A stretch of DNA of 64,000 nt from Oxytricha trifallax (lineage: Eukaryota; Ciliophora; Spirotrichea; Sporadotrichida; Oxytrichidae): the NCBI GenBank assembly GCA_000711775.1, contig ARYC01001216.1, positions 1 to 64,000 of the forward strand. The letters run 5' to 3'. The notes under the pieces were generated by a model. The model worked only from the letters and a program-made list of their open reading frames with translations. It was not told the DNA's origin and ran no database searches. Positions 47,012 to 59,039 of the stretch are shown here, one piece after another. Position 1 is the stretch's first letter. The number at the start of each line of letters is the position of its first letter. A program made the translations under genes and the position numbers.

Positions 47012-48146
47012 AATCTCGCGAGACAATAATTTCAATAACTATCCTTCGACAATTTCTTCTTATAATTTCCAGGTAATTTTTAGTCATGTATTTTGAAAAG
47101 TTCTTAATTAACTTTGAATAATTCTTAATAAATTTAAGTATATTCTAGGAGGTTTTAAAAAAAAATTTCTTTATAAAAAAATCAACTAAGTATTCAAAAA
47201 TATGCACCCAAAAAAAGAAAAAAAGATTAAAGATAAATCCTTATAGAACTATGATAATGAAAATGGATTTTTGAGATTCTTGATTTTCAGTAAGTAAAGA
47301 TAAAAAAATGTGATTAAAAAAAGTTTATTACAAAAGTTAAACAAAAACAGGGCAGAGATTATAACAACTGCCACGAATGGGTTTTAGACTATATTTTTTC
47401 TAAAATTATAATTAATCATGAATTATATATAGATAGATCACTATCTTAAAGTCCTAATGAATAACATTTGAACGCCTCAAATTTTTTGTGGAAGTTTTAA
47501 TCTTGATGAATACTCAGATCACATTACATTATAATTACGATATATTTTTTTAAGGTTAATTGAATTAATTAAATGATTAATAATTATAATAATTTAAAAA
47601 TGATGATCAGAGGTGCAGTGTCATTCATTTTAATGTAAGTTACAAAATAAATATCTAAAAAAAATATAATTTTACAGTGGTAGTATAGAGATCGATTGAG
47701 AAGTACATACGAACAAGAGTCAACTTAATACCAACTAAAAAGATAAGATAAGTTACGCTCATGCAAATGGAGTAAAGTGTAAAGGAGAATGGAGAAAAAA
47801 TAACGCTTTTTTGTAGATTTCCGTTTTTTACTATTACCATTACTTTTATTAGAATTACTTATTTATTATGATTTAAATTTCAGCTTATTTAAAAAAATCA
47901 TGATTTATTTGAGTTGATAATGTTTTTAAAATAAAAATATCCTATAATCTTGATTATTTTTCAATTTCTCTTAAATCGACTAATATAAAATGAAACAGAT
48001 ACTATTCCCGTGATAAAAGAATCTGTGGATAAAATATAAATTAATATAACATTTAGACATTTGTTTTTATATGATAAAAACAATATATATAATTTATTTT
48101 TGATCAAGTTAGTATTATAAAATAACTTTATAGTAATTATATAAGA
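47012..48146. other. AT-rich gap, no gene seen
   Basis: Both strands were read. Minus frames at 47655-47840 and 47961-48209 are hydrophobic and AT-driven without family features. It is part of the 3.5-kb non-UBR4 gap. Confidence 0.5.
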
Positions 48147-49030
48147 ATGGTATATAATTGTACAATTAGCGACTGTTACTATGATGGGGAGAAGAAAAAT
48201 TATATACAAATTCTGAAAGAGACAATTAAATGTAAGAAGTTGAAGAGCACCTGGCCAAGAAATATATGTGAACTTATGTCACAGGAGATATGCTTATCGC
48301 TAATCACAATTCATACATTAGAAGAATTGTAAGGAAACTCAAAAAAAGCAAATGTCTGAGAATTTGCAAAACCTTGCTTTACTTAGACTACTCTTATGAA
48401 ACTTTCATAGCCATCCAAAATCATAAGATGTAATACAAACTGTGTTTTCTTTGTGGACTTATTAAATAATAATGCGATCATTTTTTTTGCAATTATGATG
48501 GACTCTACTTGGGACTTAACTATGCGTTACCTTGACTATAATATTCTTCAGAAAAGAGATGAAAAATATCCGATAGATTTAGTTCATGTAGATTCCTTTT
48601 CATGTAAGTAATGTAAGTGACTAACTGTAAACCGAAGGTAGCTTTAAACTTCTTCAAGTTCAATTGATACGGGTGAGTTGAGACTGTATTTTGGCTTAAA
48701 CTTGCCAAGAATGGAAACGTTTTCCAATTCTAAAAAGGTATCTGCAACATGGAATGGGACTGTGCTTGTTATGTGTTAGACAAGAATGAGGGCAACAAGC
48801 AGTTTACAAGTTTAGACAAAGCTTGAACGTGATAATGCGTCCCATGAGGGATGCTTTGCAATAGCTAGAAGAGATTTATGATAATTTGTAAGATTAGTGC
48901 CTAAAGGACATTAATAGGAAATCTTTGAGAGACCCCATAACATCAGATCAAACTGGACTATATCAGTTAAACAAGTCTGATTTATGTATATTATAACAGT
49001 TGTAATTATTTTATATAATAAAAGATTAAT
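48147..49030 (+). CDS. Unrecognised protein locus nested inside the UBR4 gene
   Basis: Plus-strand coding character in several blocks. MVYNCTISDCYYDGEKKNYI begins at 48147, followed by KSTWPRNICELMSQEICLSL. A shifted frame then gives RICKTLLYLDYSYETFIAIQ and the Cys/His cluster YKLCFLCGLIKQQCDHFFCN. Later blocks are FWLKLAKNGNVFQFQKGICN, MEWDCACYVLDKNEGNKQF and RPMRDALQQLEEIYDNLQDQ. Frame shifts between blocks suggest IESs. I do not recognise the family; the CxxC/H cluster hints at metal binding. It is flanked on both sides by opposite-strand UBR4 coding blocks. Confidence 0.5.
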
Positions 49031-49239
49031 CAATATACTTAATACATACAAAGAACATATTTGATTGTATTATATTTTATTTCTTTATCTTGAGTTGAGT
49101 TAAGAATTCAATATATAACTAAGGCTAATTATAATAAATATATATCATTAATTATTATATTATTTATATAAATTCCCTAAACAATTTATACTTAAGTAAT
49201 ATTAGAGATAGGATGAGTAAATTAGGTTTATTATTCTAA

Positions 49240-51345
49240 CTCTCAAACATTTATTCGAAGTACTTGAACTTAGCTTTGGAATGATCATCAACTTCATCCT
49301 TTGCCCCATTCTTCTTCTTTGGTTTTAATATCGCCAAGAAACTAGCGCCGATTTAGTCTGCAAGTGATGCATTTGACTTGCCCTCTAAAATAGCGTTTTC
49401 CAAAATATTCTCATATTGCTGTCTCACTACATCATAACAATTTTGTTTTCCAAGGTTTTTGAGGTTTTAATGATAAAACAAGATTTCTAGGACTAAACTT
49501 GAATAGGCCTTGATGTTTTAGGATAGAAGATAAGATGGGATACTTTGCTTCTTGAGGAGGATGTCTTGTTAAATTCTCTCCAAGATTGTTTTGATTTATA
49601 CTTCATAAAATAAATCAAATGTGATGTAAGGTATTATATTATATTTCTAAATCGAGAAAAATATTAAAAAACATCTTCATCGTTGTTCAATATTTGGCAG
49701 ATTGCTGTTTTTGCTGGATCTTGTAAAGAGAGTCTATGAGCATTCAGAAATAACACAATGAATTAAAATAAAATATATAAAAACATATATAAGATTCAAG
49801 TTCTCTGAGTAAATGAGGTTAATAAAGCCTTGGGATTTGTAGTTGTTATTCAAGGCTAATGATGTTTGTTTAAGGAACTAAAGATTTGATCTTAAATTTT
49901 CTTAAATGCAAGAGAAGCAAGTAAGGTTTTAGTTTTGTGCCTTATTATGGCCTCCCAAAACTAGCATATCATTTTATTCCTCTTGTTCACTACTTTGGTT
50001 ATTATTAACTTGAGCGTACTTCTCAATTTCACTTCTAAGAATCTTGATGCTGTTAAGGCATCTCATCATTTTCTAATATAAATCTGCACAAGTCTCACGA
50101 TAGTATTCCAAAGCTTCTTAATAACTAAATTGATCTCCTCCTTCATTAACTGTTTTAATGATTTCTTCGATTCTTTCACGCTTCTTCATGAGTTATTGAT
50201 AATGTTTAAGTAATAATGAATCTAATGGAAATACTAATGAAATAAAATTATAAAATTTAAATGTATCTATGCATTTTGTAGGTTTGATTCAATTTGCTGT
50301 AGAGCTACATTCTTTTGATCATCATTCTCTATTAACTCAGAGCGGACCCTACTTTGGCAGTGAGATTAAATTCAAACTTTGCAAATCTTGAAAAACCACA
50401 CTCATTACAGAGATAAGCATCTGGCTGTTCATAATTGATGTTGCGACAGAAAGTACATTGTAAAGCATTTTCACCACAAGAATTGCAAATACCATGACGA
50501 CCTTGGACTCCTTTTCCACAACGAGGGCAGTTCATGTTTTGATTATCTAAACTGGGTTGAAGTATTTCTGGCTAGTCTTTCTGATTAGCGTTAGAAGTGA
50601 AACCAATTTTGTTGACGATGTTTACTGGTAAAGTCGAAAGAACAGTATCTAAACCAGTAACAGTGAGATGGTGACCTTATTTTTATGGAGCTTCTTCACT
50701 TATAACTTTCTCTTTGCCTGTTAAAGGTTTAGCTAGTGTTGAAGTCTGAATTTCAAGTAAGATGTTAGTAGCATTGACTGGTAGAGTAAAGTCTATAATG
50801 GCTATTTTTTAGCCAACCTTAAGTTCAGCAGAAGACACTTTTCTCCAGTATGTCCAATTATTTCTCATATCAGCCAAGTCAACTCCCTGTTTATTGTTAA
50901 CGTAGACATTTATAGTCTTAATAACTTTAACTCCTTTAATTTCGTGCAATGAAACTGAAATCTGTCTAATGTTATAAGTGGCATTTAATTTGTAGATCAA
51001 AGTTGAGTCAGTGTACTTTGCTTCTGTCTTCAAATCACTTAGGCGATAGTTTTGATATGGTAAACTCTTTTATTCGAAGCATTTGCTAAAATAAATTTAA
51101 GTTAGTAAGGTAATTAAATACATTCATCAAAATACTCTAAGAATTGAATTATTAAAATAAAATAACAAACGCTGCAAGCTTCTGTTTCTAAGATATAAGG
51201 ATTTGTAATTTTCTTTGATTTCTGTTGTATAAATGGCTAGGCATTAACATTGAATGGATTTGATTATGCAGATTACTTTGAAATTACTTATAATTATGCA
51301 GGTTCAATAGCCAAATTTTCTAAGGTGTGAGAAATCTGATAATCT
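49240..51345 (-). CDS. UBR4: UBR4 middle block with CPRC zinc-binding module
   Basis: The block enters with ENLAIEPAQLQVISKQS and NPYILETEACS, continues into a beta-rich region (YNIRQISVSLHEIKGVKVIK, WTYWRKVSSAELKVG) and reaches the Cys module MNCPRCGKGVQGRHGICNSC, GENALQCTFCRNINYEQPDA, YLCNECGFSRFAKFEFNLTA. UBR4 has the same module, four CxxC pairs followed by (R/K)(F/Y)AKF(D/E)F. Helices follow: YQEALEYYRETCADLYQKMM, NLTCFSCIQENLRSNLQFLK (UBR4's short Cys pair) and DVVRQQYENILENAILEGKS. The lower end near 49,240 gives way to the 3.5-kb gap. Interruptions near 50,230-50,310, 49,650, 49,750 and 51,080-51,170 look like IESs or introns. Confidence 0.82.
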
Positions 51346-51926
51346 ATCAATCAATCAGAGAATTTATATTTGTGTAAAAAAAAATAAAACATTTTTATGT
51401 GTATATACCAATAAATTAACATTACGAATATATTAAATTATGTTATTTATATGAAATTTTATTGTTGTTGCTAATTTTATAATTAAGCTATGGCACTATA
51501 TTATGAAAATTTATCCATATTTTAACAATTTAAAAAATTTTATTTATCGGAAAAACATGCTATTTTATATCTAGAAAACAAGATCTTACTGAGTATAAAA
51601 TATATGAGATAATAACTTGTTTTTTAGTTATTATTTCTTAAATAAATGCTTCTTTATCTATTAAATTACCAAGAAAATACTATTTAGATTGAATTATAAA
51701 TATTTACTCCCTGTTAAGAAAAAAGATTTTATTTTATTGGCATAGGAACTGAACTCTCAATAAATCAGCATGAGTGATCCGTTTAACCGTTTAACTATAA
51801 AACCTATTTAATTGTTTATGAAAATTATTGAGAGTGATGAGAGACAATTAAAATGAAACGGAATTTATAAGTTTAATATTATTCTAAATTCTCTCAAATT
51901 AATAGTAAATAATTGTAATAAAATAT
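51346..51926. other. AT-rich gap between UBR4 block and MITE
   Basis: About 580 bp, strongly AT-rich, with no coding signal. It belongs to the removed interval of the UBR4 gene that also contains the transposon copy. Confidence 0.5.
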
Positions 51927-51934
51927 AAATAATT

Positions 51935-52445
51935 GGGGGGAGAAAGTTTCCTGCACTCGTGATAGTTTCCTGCACTTTTTTTATATGTAAAATTTCATAA
52001 GTTTAACAATAAATTTTTTTTACAATCCTTAAATTTTAAGATATTTTTTATATCATATACGAACTGCATGAAAATATAGTATTATACATTATATACCATT
52101 AAAAGAAATAATTAGAATTTTAACAACAATTGGATAAAATATTTGGAATTTCATTAGTACAGAGAACAATATTATGGTTAAGATACAGAAGTCTACTAAT
52201 ATCAGATGAAATCTATATAGTGGATAAATTGTATCCTTGCTTGGATGGTGATTAGATTCCATGTTAATAAAGATATTGATTAATTGAAGAATAGATTAAG
52301 TAATAATATATAAAAAAATTAGTAAAAGATTTTGTTGATAAATGTGATAAAAATCGAATTCTAAAAATGAAAAAAAATTTAGTGCAGGAAACTAACCTAA
52401 AAAAATTTTTTTATAATAAACCGGTGCAGGAAACTTTCCCCCCCC
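51935..52445. mobile_element. MITE-like element, copy 2, inside the UBR4 gene
   Basis: 511 bp from GGGGGGAGAAAGTTTCCTGCAC to GTGCAGGAAACTTTCCCCCC, flanked by the perfect 8-bp direct repeat AAATAATT (51927-51934 and 52446-52453). It is inverted relative to copy 1: its right end (ACCGGTGCAGGAAACTTTCC) corresponds to copy 1's left end. Each end carries the GTTTCCTGCAC motif twice. Internal sequence is alignable but diverged, so the insertions are not recent twins. No transposase frame. It is framed by UBR4 coding blocks ending near 51,345 and starting near 52,460. Confidence 0.9.
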
Positions 52446-52459
52446 AAATAATTATATTA

Positions 52460-55400
52460 GTTAGTCTCCTCAAATTTTCTTACAACATACTTTCTATTGT
52501 AGTGTTTTGAGAGAATGCAGTTGATAACTTCTGCAGGGTAGTGTATATAACAAAGTTAGGGTTGGCAGTAAGTGAGACATTATCTTCTTTAATTTCTTTG
52601 TACAATTATTTGACTAGATAATTTTGCTGATCTTAAGTCAAATGGCCTTGCCCAAGTTCTCTATTAATTACATACTAGAAAACAGCGATGAACTCCTAAC
52701 TATTTACTCCCTTAGATTTCACGTTTTAGAATTCATCTATCAAGATAGTGACTAATCTTTCGTTGTTACTTTCATAGATTCCTTTAACTATTTAAGCTGC
52801 AAGGACTCTAATGCTTTTGTTATTTTTTCCGAGCAACAATCACAATATAATTTATGATAAAATTACTTAAGAAAGCCTTAAGGGACCTCTCAAAAATAAA
52901 TAAATCCAGATTTTCTTCATTTCTCATTAATTATTTGAATGTCCTAATAAGTCTAACCAGATTAATATGTGAAGTTCTCAAATTCTTAACTTAAAACTCT
53001 TTGTTTACTTAACTTTCTTCAATTTTGAAATGATTAAAGAGATCTATTTGCAAACCTTGTTGTAGCAGTCTGACTAGTCTTTATAATGCTCTTGAAGATT
53101 CATCTTACACTTCAAAAGCAAGTGAAGCAATTGCTAAACACAAAACTGCACTGTCTTCCTCTAAGAGATATGCTGACTCAATAAGAATGTTTAGGAAGTC
53201 TAGTTAGCCCTGATTATAATAAATGAAGAAATAAATCTAAATATTTGTTATTTCTTAATACTTTGCTGAAGTTAACTGATCAGAGTATTCCAAATTTGTG
53301 CACTACTAACATTTTGAGCCTTGCTGTACATAACCTGTAAAGCATTGTGAAGTTTGAATTGCATGTTGAAACTCATTGTCTGCTTTCTCTTGAGATATTT
53401 GTGGTAAATTGGTTCAAAAATCTCGATAAATTCATTTAATGCGCTTTCAAGTCTGAACTGTTGCAATAAAATTTGATCTTATGATTGAACATGCTATCTC
53501 TCTTGAGTAGGTTAAATTAAAGGATTTTCAGAAGGCAGTTCTTACATGATTTCATCTGGTTTTTATTAGAGTTTCAATTAAGCTGAGAGAACAGCCTCTC
53601 CTAGTTGTTGTAAGAAATTACTACAAGGTTTCTTGAAACATAAACTCTTAATATTACGAGAATAATGCATAAATGATATCAATCTAAAGTGGCTGATTAA
53701 TATTTTATTTTATCATAGTAGTTGCAATCTACTTAGACTACTCTTCATTGGCTTCAATCAAAGAATTGCCTAAGAAAAGCATGAAAAGCAGTATTTGACT
53801 AGGAACCTTCCTATCTAATACTTCAAACATTGATTCAGTATGAATGAAGAGAGGGTGCCATTTCCATGCTACAACGTCATCAACCACTTTCAAGAGAGTC
53901 AAGCCATTATGATTATTGCCATTTAGCTAAGATTTTTCTTTTACTTCACCTGGGATATCATCCTCCATGTTTACTATTAAGGAGCATTTTCCTTGCTTAA
54001 AACCATGCTCATAGTCTTTCAAGAGATGAGATACTGTGTTTATATTGATGAAATGGATACAATTAAAATAAAAATTTAAATTATTCATGATTAACTTAAA
54101 AATGGACTAATATTCATAAAAATAACAACAAATATTAATTAATGAATTTAATCAACAATAATTTAAGCTTTATTGCTTTCTTGTACTTGAGTATTCAAAT
54201 AGCTTTACACCAATGATTTCAACTCATTTGACAAACTAATCCTAGAGTTTTTCATCTTTAATTAAGATCCAGTTGTGCTCTGCTATTAATGATCCTGCAT
54301 AAGTACATTGATAAACACTAGATTTGTGTATAAATTCTGAGCAGCTCCTTGATTCTTTTACTCATATAATTATTTGTAGATAGAGGCTTCATTAAATGTC
54401 TGAAGAATAAAGTTTGCGATAGATGGAACTATAAGTTTAATTAAAGCTTCTTTATGCATGTGATATAAAGAGTGACAGTTTTACTCGTAGAGTTTTATGA
54501 GTTTGAAAGCTACTGAATATCCTAAGTCAGCTTAATCTTTCAATCTCTGAGTTTAATCTAATAAGTAATTCACGAGATGAATTGAAGGATCTGTGACCAC
54601 GAAAGTTTAAGATTGATTTTAGGCTATCTAATTATCGGGAATTTGTTATTAGATTGACTAAATACTTGGGAACATATTTAGATTCAAAACTTTCTGTTAA
54701 GTTTAGGAATAGGTTTGCACTTGTTTTAAAATTATAGAGACTGTACATTTTTAAACATGCTAGTTTTGGTTGAGTAAAAGTAAGTCTAAAATCTTAAATG
54801 AATGGCTATAATAGAATAAATTGAGTCAAAAGGATTTTAATTTATTTTTATCTAGATTAACTGAAGCTGAGTTTATTATAGTGTCCAAGACATTTTCACT
54901 GCCTTAAATTCCATTAGATATCTAGATGTTTAAATTTAAGAAATGCTGAGCAAAGATTAGTGAAACTAAGTCTTGTACATCCTTATGAGTAAGCCTATCG
55001 ACTTTATTGCAAACTTTAACATATGCTGAAGTTAAATTCTGGATGATGCTAGGATTTTATTAAATTAGCTGGAAGATTTAATAATTCCTTTTCACTAAAA
55101 TTTTACTTAGACCTCGTAGAACTTCTCTTATTGTTGTTGATTCTAAATTTCTGAGGTTTTAAAGAGTGCCAAACAATACCTAAGCTTATTCAAGAATGAT
55201 ACTGTCTTTCATATTTTTGTAGACTACTTAGTAATTTTTAGTACTTATGCTAAGTAACTTTTTCAAACTTCTCTTGATTGCAGCAATTAAGTAAGAGTCT
55301 TAGCTTCTAGTATTTAAAATGCTAGTCTTAAGCAAATCTTGAAGTTTCTGGGTAAGATCAGATAATCCTTGCTGATTCATGTCAGGGTTCAAGTCTATGT

Positions 55401-56275
55401 ACTTAGAGATAATATCTAATTGGGCTATCATAGCAGAATTTCCAGAGTCGTTTTACTCCAAAAATTTAGTTCCTTCTTTCCAGCCAACAAGTGGTGTGTA
55501 ATCAGTCTATAGAAGTTCGTTCTTGATTTAAGAATCTTAAGGTGAGTTAAAAACTGAAGCGAATGTTAGTGGATTTGATGGTAGACCACTACTTAAAGCT
55601 ATCTTTTCCAGCTTCTTGATCTTCTCTCTGTAGTTGAATTCTTTTTTACTAATTGCATAAACTTCAATTGCATAAATCTTAATAGGCATTTCGTTAACTT
55701 ATGGAGTAGTGAGCTCACATTAAATAAAGGTATAATTGACAAAAATTATACAATAAATCAATTTTATTGATTCAACTGAGTTATTTGCAGCATAAATTAT
55801 TTCAGCTTCACAAAGTCCAATATCAAACCATATTGACTATTTAGCCTTCAAGTTGACATTTCTATTAAGCATTTTAAGAGTTACAGCATGAGCGGATTTT
55901 GGATTTTGCTCAACTCTCAATCTGATACCAGTAATGACATGTTCAGTAGTACTCTCAAGTTTTATGTTCATTTTAATAGACTTTTTGGCTGCTTCTGAAA
56001 TGATTGGTGCGTTATTGTGAATCTTTGAAAGGTTTTCAAATGTTGCCTTAGATGTCTTGAAGTAACTTATTATGTCTCCAGATAGCATTAGCTTAGGTTT
56101 CAAGTTAGGATCGTTTGCGACATTTAATTAACTTATTTTAAACCCAAATAAAGTAAATAATTCATTAATATAGTTTTGATTCTTCATCTTTTCGAAGTAG
56201 TTGACTGGCATTTTGACATTCTTAGGTAAATCAGTCTTCTTAATGAATTGACTTTTTTAATATTTTAAAAAATAA
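52460..56275 (-). CDS. UBR4: UBR4 central helical and beta-sandwich block
   Basis: From 56,275 down, the block reads MPVNYFEKMKNQ-type sequence, then MKPKLMLSGDIISYFKTSKA, KLESTTEHVITGIRLRVEQN and SIWFDIGLCEAEIIYA. UBR4 has an equivalent beta-sandwich (GMRIQIG...RWFDFPF...EA) after its propeller. Long helical repeats follow through 54.2 kb and, after a short gap at about 54,030-54,160, MEDDIPGEVKEKSQLNGNNH, VVAWKWHPLFIHTESMFEVL, QQFRLESALNEFIEIFEPIY and HNALQVMYSKAQNVSSAQI. Hydrophobic helices with K/Q/E surfaces are typical of armadillo-like scaffolds. The block ends a few bases from the MITE target duplication. Several IESs or introns exist (for example 53,220-53,260, 53,690 and 54,850) but their ends were not fixed. 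Confidence 0.75.
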
Positions 56276-56284
56276 TTTTACTGA

Positions 56285-58740
56285 ATAATAAAAATATAAA
56301 TATAAAATGACTTTGATTGAAGAACTTGTTGGCTTACTATTGATCTTAGCCACCTCCAACTGCCTCATCTTAGCCAATTTAGTTGATTGGAGTGCAAGCA
56401 TAAGTATGAGCACTACCATCCTATCCTATGACTACCACTCTATGATGATACGACTGGGTCTTATTACTATTTTTAGCGAATGCAATGCCATTTGTAGCTT
56501 ATAAACTGCTGAAATTCACTGATGGCTTTATGAGGTTTAATATAACAAATTCATCGCTAACTTCTAAGATAAGGGGAATCCCTGTAGTTACTGGATTGCC
56601 TGAGCTACGAGACACAGCGGTGAAGAAATACTTTGTAGACATAGATTTCTTGTCTTTGCCGTCTGGCTTTAAGACTGCTATTTCTTAAATGTTTGTCAGG
56701 ATTTCACCGTGATTCTTGTAAACTCAAACATAAATCTAATATTTTAAAAAATTGACAATGTTTATTTTTAATTTTAAAAGATTAGCAAGCCTTGATATTG
56801 GCAGTGTGACTTGTGGTGAGATCATCAGTAGGATCAATAATAATTCCATTAAATAATCCATTTTCGTGGTTTACTTTTCCACAGAGAGTCTAACCACCCT
56901 TATAACTTATGAATATCAAATTTGACTGTGGACCACAGTAAACTCCATAATTTTCCCTTAAACCCTCACTTAAATGGTTTTAATGTAAAGTTAATCTTCT
57001 ATATTAAAAATACTATGTTTATACTGCTTCACAAGGTTGATTATTGTTATTATATTGAGAATTATCGTTTAACTCTAATTTAAGTACTTGTGTTAACATC
57101 ACCTAGGAATTATCTTCCTGCATCTATACATCACCAGAATCCTATAAATACCTATAATTTATTAATAAAATATAAAATTAATGATTCAAAAAATCCTTAG
57201 CTGCTTAGTTTTATGATGAGCCTGATTGATATGAAAATTCTTAATAGTACACTTATCCCTCTGTGGAACTCACAAAGATTATAATTAATAATTGTATTCT
57301 TAATCCAGATTATTGGGGAATATATCTTATAAAAAGATATAAGAATTAACAAAAAAATTAAAGATAAGTGATTATTAGGTCTAGTTCAATACATCGATTG
57401 TTTATTGTTAGCCAAATGTGAAATCTGTAATAAATCCACTGAATATTTAAATAAATATATTTCAATCTAATTATTTTAAATATCATGAAATTATGAGTAG
57501 GTGAGATGTTATCTTTGGCCAAATCGAATACCTTAACGAATTCTCTAGTGGCTACTGCTAGCATGGTTTTTGAGTTTGGAAGCCATCTTATGTTTAAGAT
57601 TTTTAAATCATTCTACAGCACTTCAAGCATCAGATCAATGAATATATGAATAGAAAGTTATTCTATTTTAAATTCGTACATTGAAATTAACTGTTACTAT
57701 ACTATTTTAAATTAAAATTTGGTTTATAAATTAATTTATAAAACAAATCAACAGAGAGCTTAGACTGAACTCTTGTTAAGCCAGCTGCAATTTGCTAACC
57801 AGCTTTGGCAAGTGTAAGCACCTCAACCTTATTAATACCAGCCACTGCCAAGAAGTTAGGATATTCTGGGTTAAACTTCAAATGCATGGGATTGAAGTTG
57901 AGTTTGCTGTATGTCTCAATCTTATGAATAGCCTGGCCTTCTTTTGCTTCGAAAGTGAAAGTGTCGTTTTAAGAGGATGCGGTAGATTGGAGAGCATCTT
58001 CGAAAAGTTGAGAACTTGGGTAAAATACTATGTCTTGGTCGCCCTGACAGATTGCTACTAAGCCGTCCTAATTGGAATCAATCACTTTAGGGAGGTTTAA
58101 GTTTAAAAATGATAAAATAATCCACTCCCATTAGTCTATAAAAAATCAATAAAAAGTTAGACTTAATAGCTGCCTTTGATTGTTCAGAGAACTTATGATT
58201 GAAAATGTTATCTTTGAAAGTCTTCTTTAGAGTTGTAAGATCTGTAGTAAGTTTCACTGTTAATTTTTATTGCTAAATCATGGTCTAGCCTCTGACTGGT
58301 GATGAATTTAATTTTAACTAAAATTTAAGTAACCCCAAAATAGTTACCTCTATTTTATGAAACTGAACTCATAATTTCGTCTTACTAACTGGACAGCTCT
58401 TACTAGTGCACAGCGAGTTGCTCTTCAATATTAGTCATCAACTATTTGAATATTTCATCAAAGTGTGCCTACTCACTTCTTAGAATCTCCCTGATATCTT
58501 GCACCAAACTCAAGTCCTCCATCTCCTAGTTTTACTCTGACTTACTTTCTTCTTAGTTGAGTAGACTTCCCGTGGTAATCTATATTTTACCAGCTTCGGT
58601 GAGGTTGAAATTTTAGGAATGCAGAGGTGTGACAGAGTCTGACTCTGAAAATGGGTCTTCCAGGGGATTTATCATTGAAAGTTGAGAGATTGAAGACTAT
58701 GAGTCTTTTCTCTGTAATCCTACTGGAGCTAAAAAAGTAA
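56285..58740 (-). CDS. UBR4: UBR4 propeller-like block
   Basis: Minus-strand blocks: 57.55 kb reads MLAVATREFVKVFDLAKDNI then SPTHNFM, closely matching UBR4's (V)A(V/I)xxDFVKVYDL...SPTxYF. 58.05-57.8 kb gives strand-rich sequence around NPMHLKFNPEYPNFLAVAGI. 56.9-56.75 kb and then 56.70-56.30 kb give KKSMSTKYFFTAVSRSSGNP, VTTGIPLILEVSDEFVILN and RVVVIGQDGSAHTYACTPIN, which resembles LLCEDGSLRIYMAN of UBR4. The plus-strand frames 56307-56504, 56485-56688 and 57792-58061 are shadows. At 57,130-57,480 non-coding AT-rich intervals separate the blocks. Confidence 0.75.
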
Positions 58741-59039
58741 AAAAGATAATAGACAATTATAGATCTTTCATTTCTTCTCTTGGCATAAATCCATCTCCTC
58801 TTCCAAATCCTCTAGGTGCTTAAATTTGATTAATCAGCCTACTATATATAATATTTTAAGGAGGTGGTTGAAGCAATTTAGAAAAATAAATGTAAATGAT
58901 TATTTTGAAATGAAAAATGATAAATTATACAAGTATATGAAGAGTATTCTTCATAATGAATTTCTAAGCACAGCTATATTGTTTTTCAAATATTCCTTTT
59001 ATCATGAGCCAACTCTATGAATTATCCAAGTTTACCTCA

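Noticed and set aside
56307..56688. Two plus-strand frames with apparent signal-peptide character
   Set aside because: The minus strand reads UBR4 propeller-like sequence (RVVVIGQDGSAHTYA) through the same DNA.
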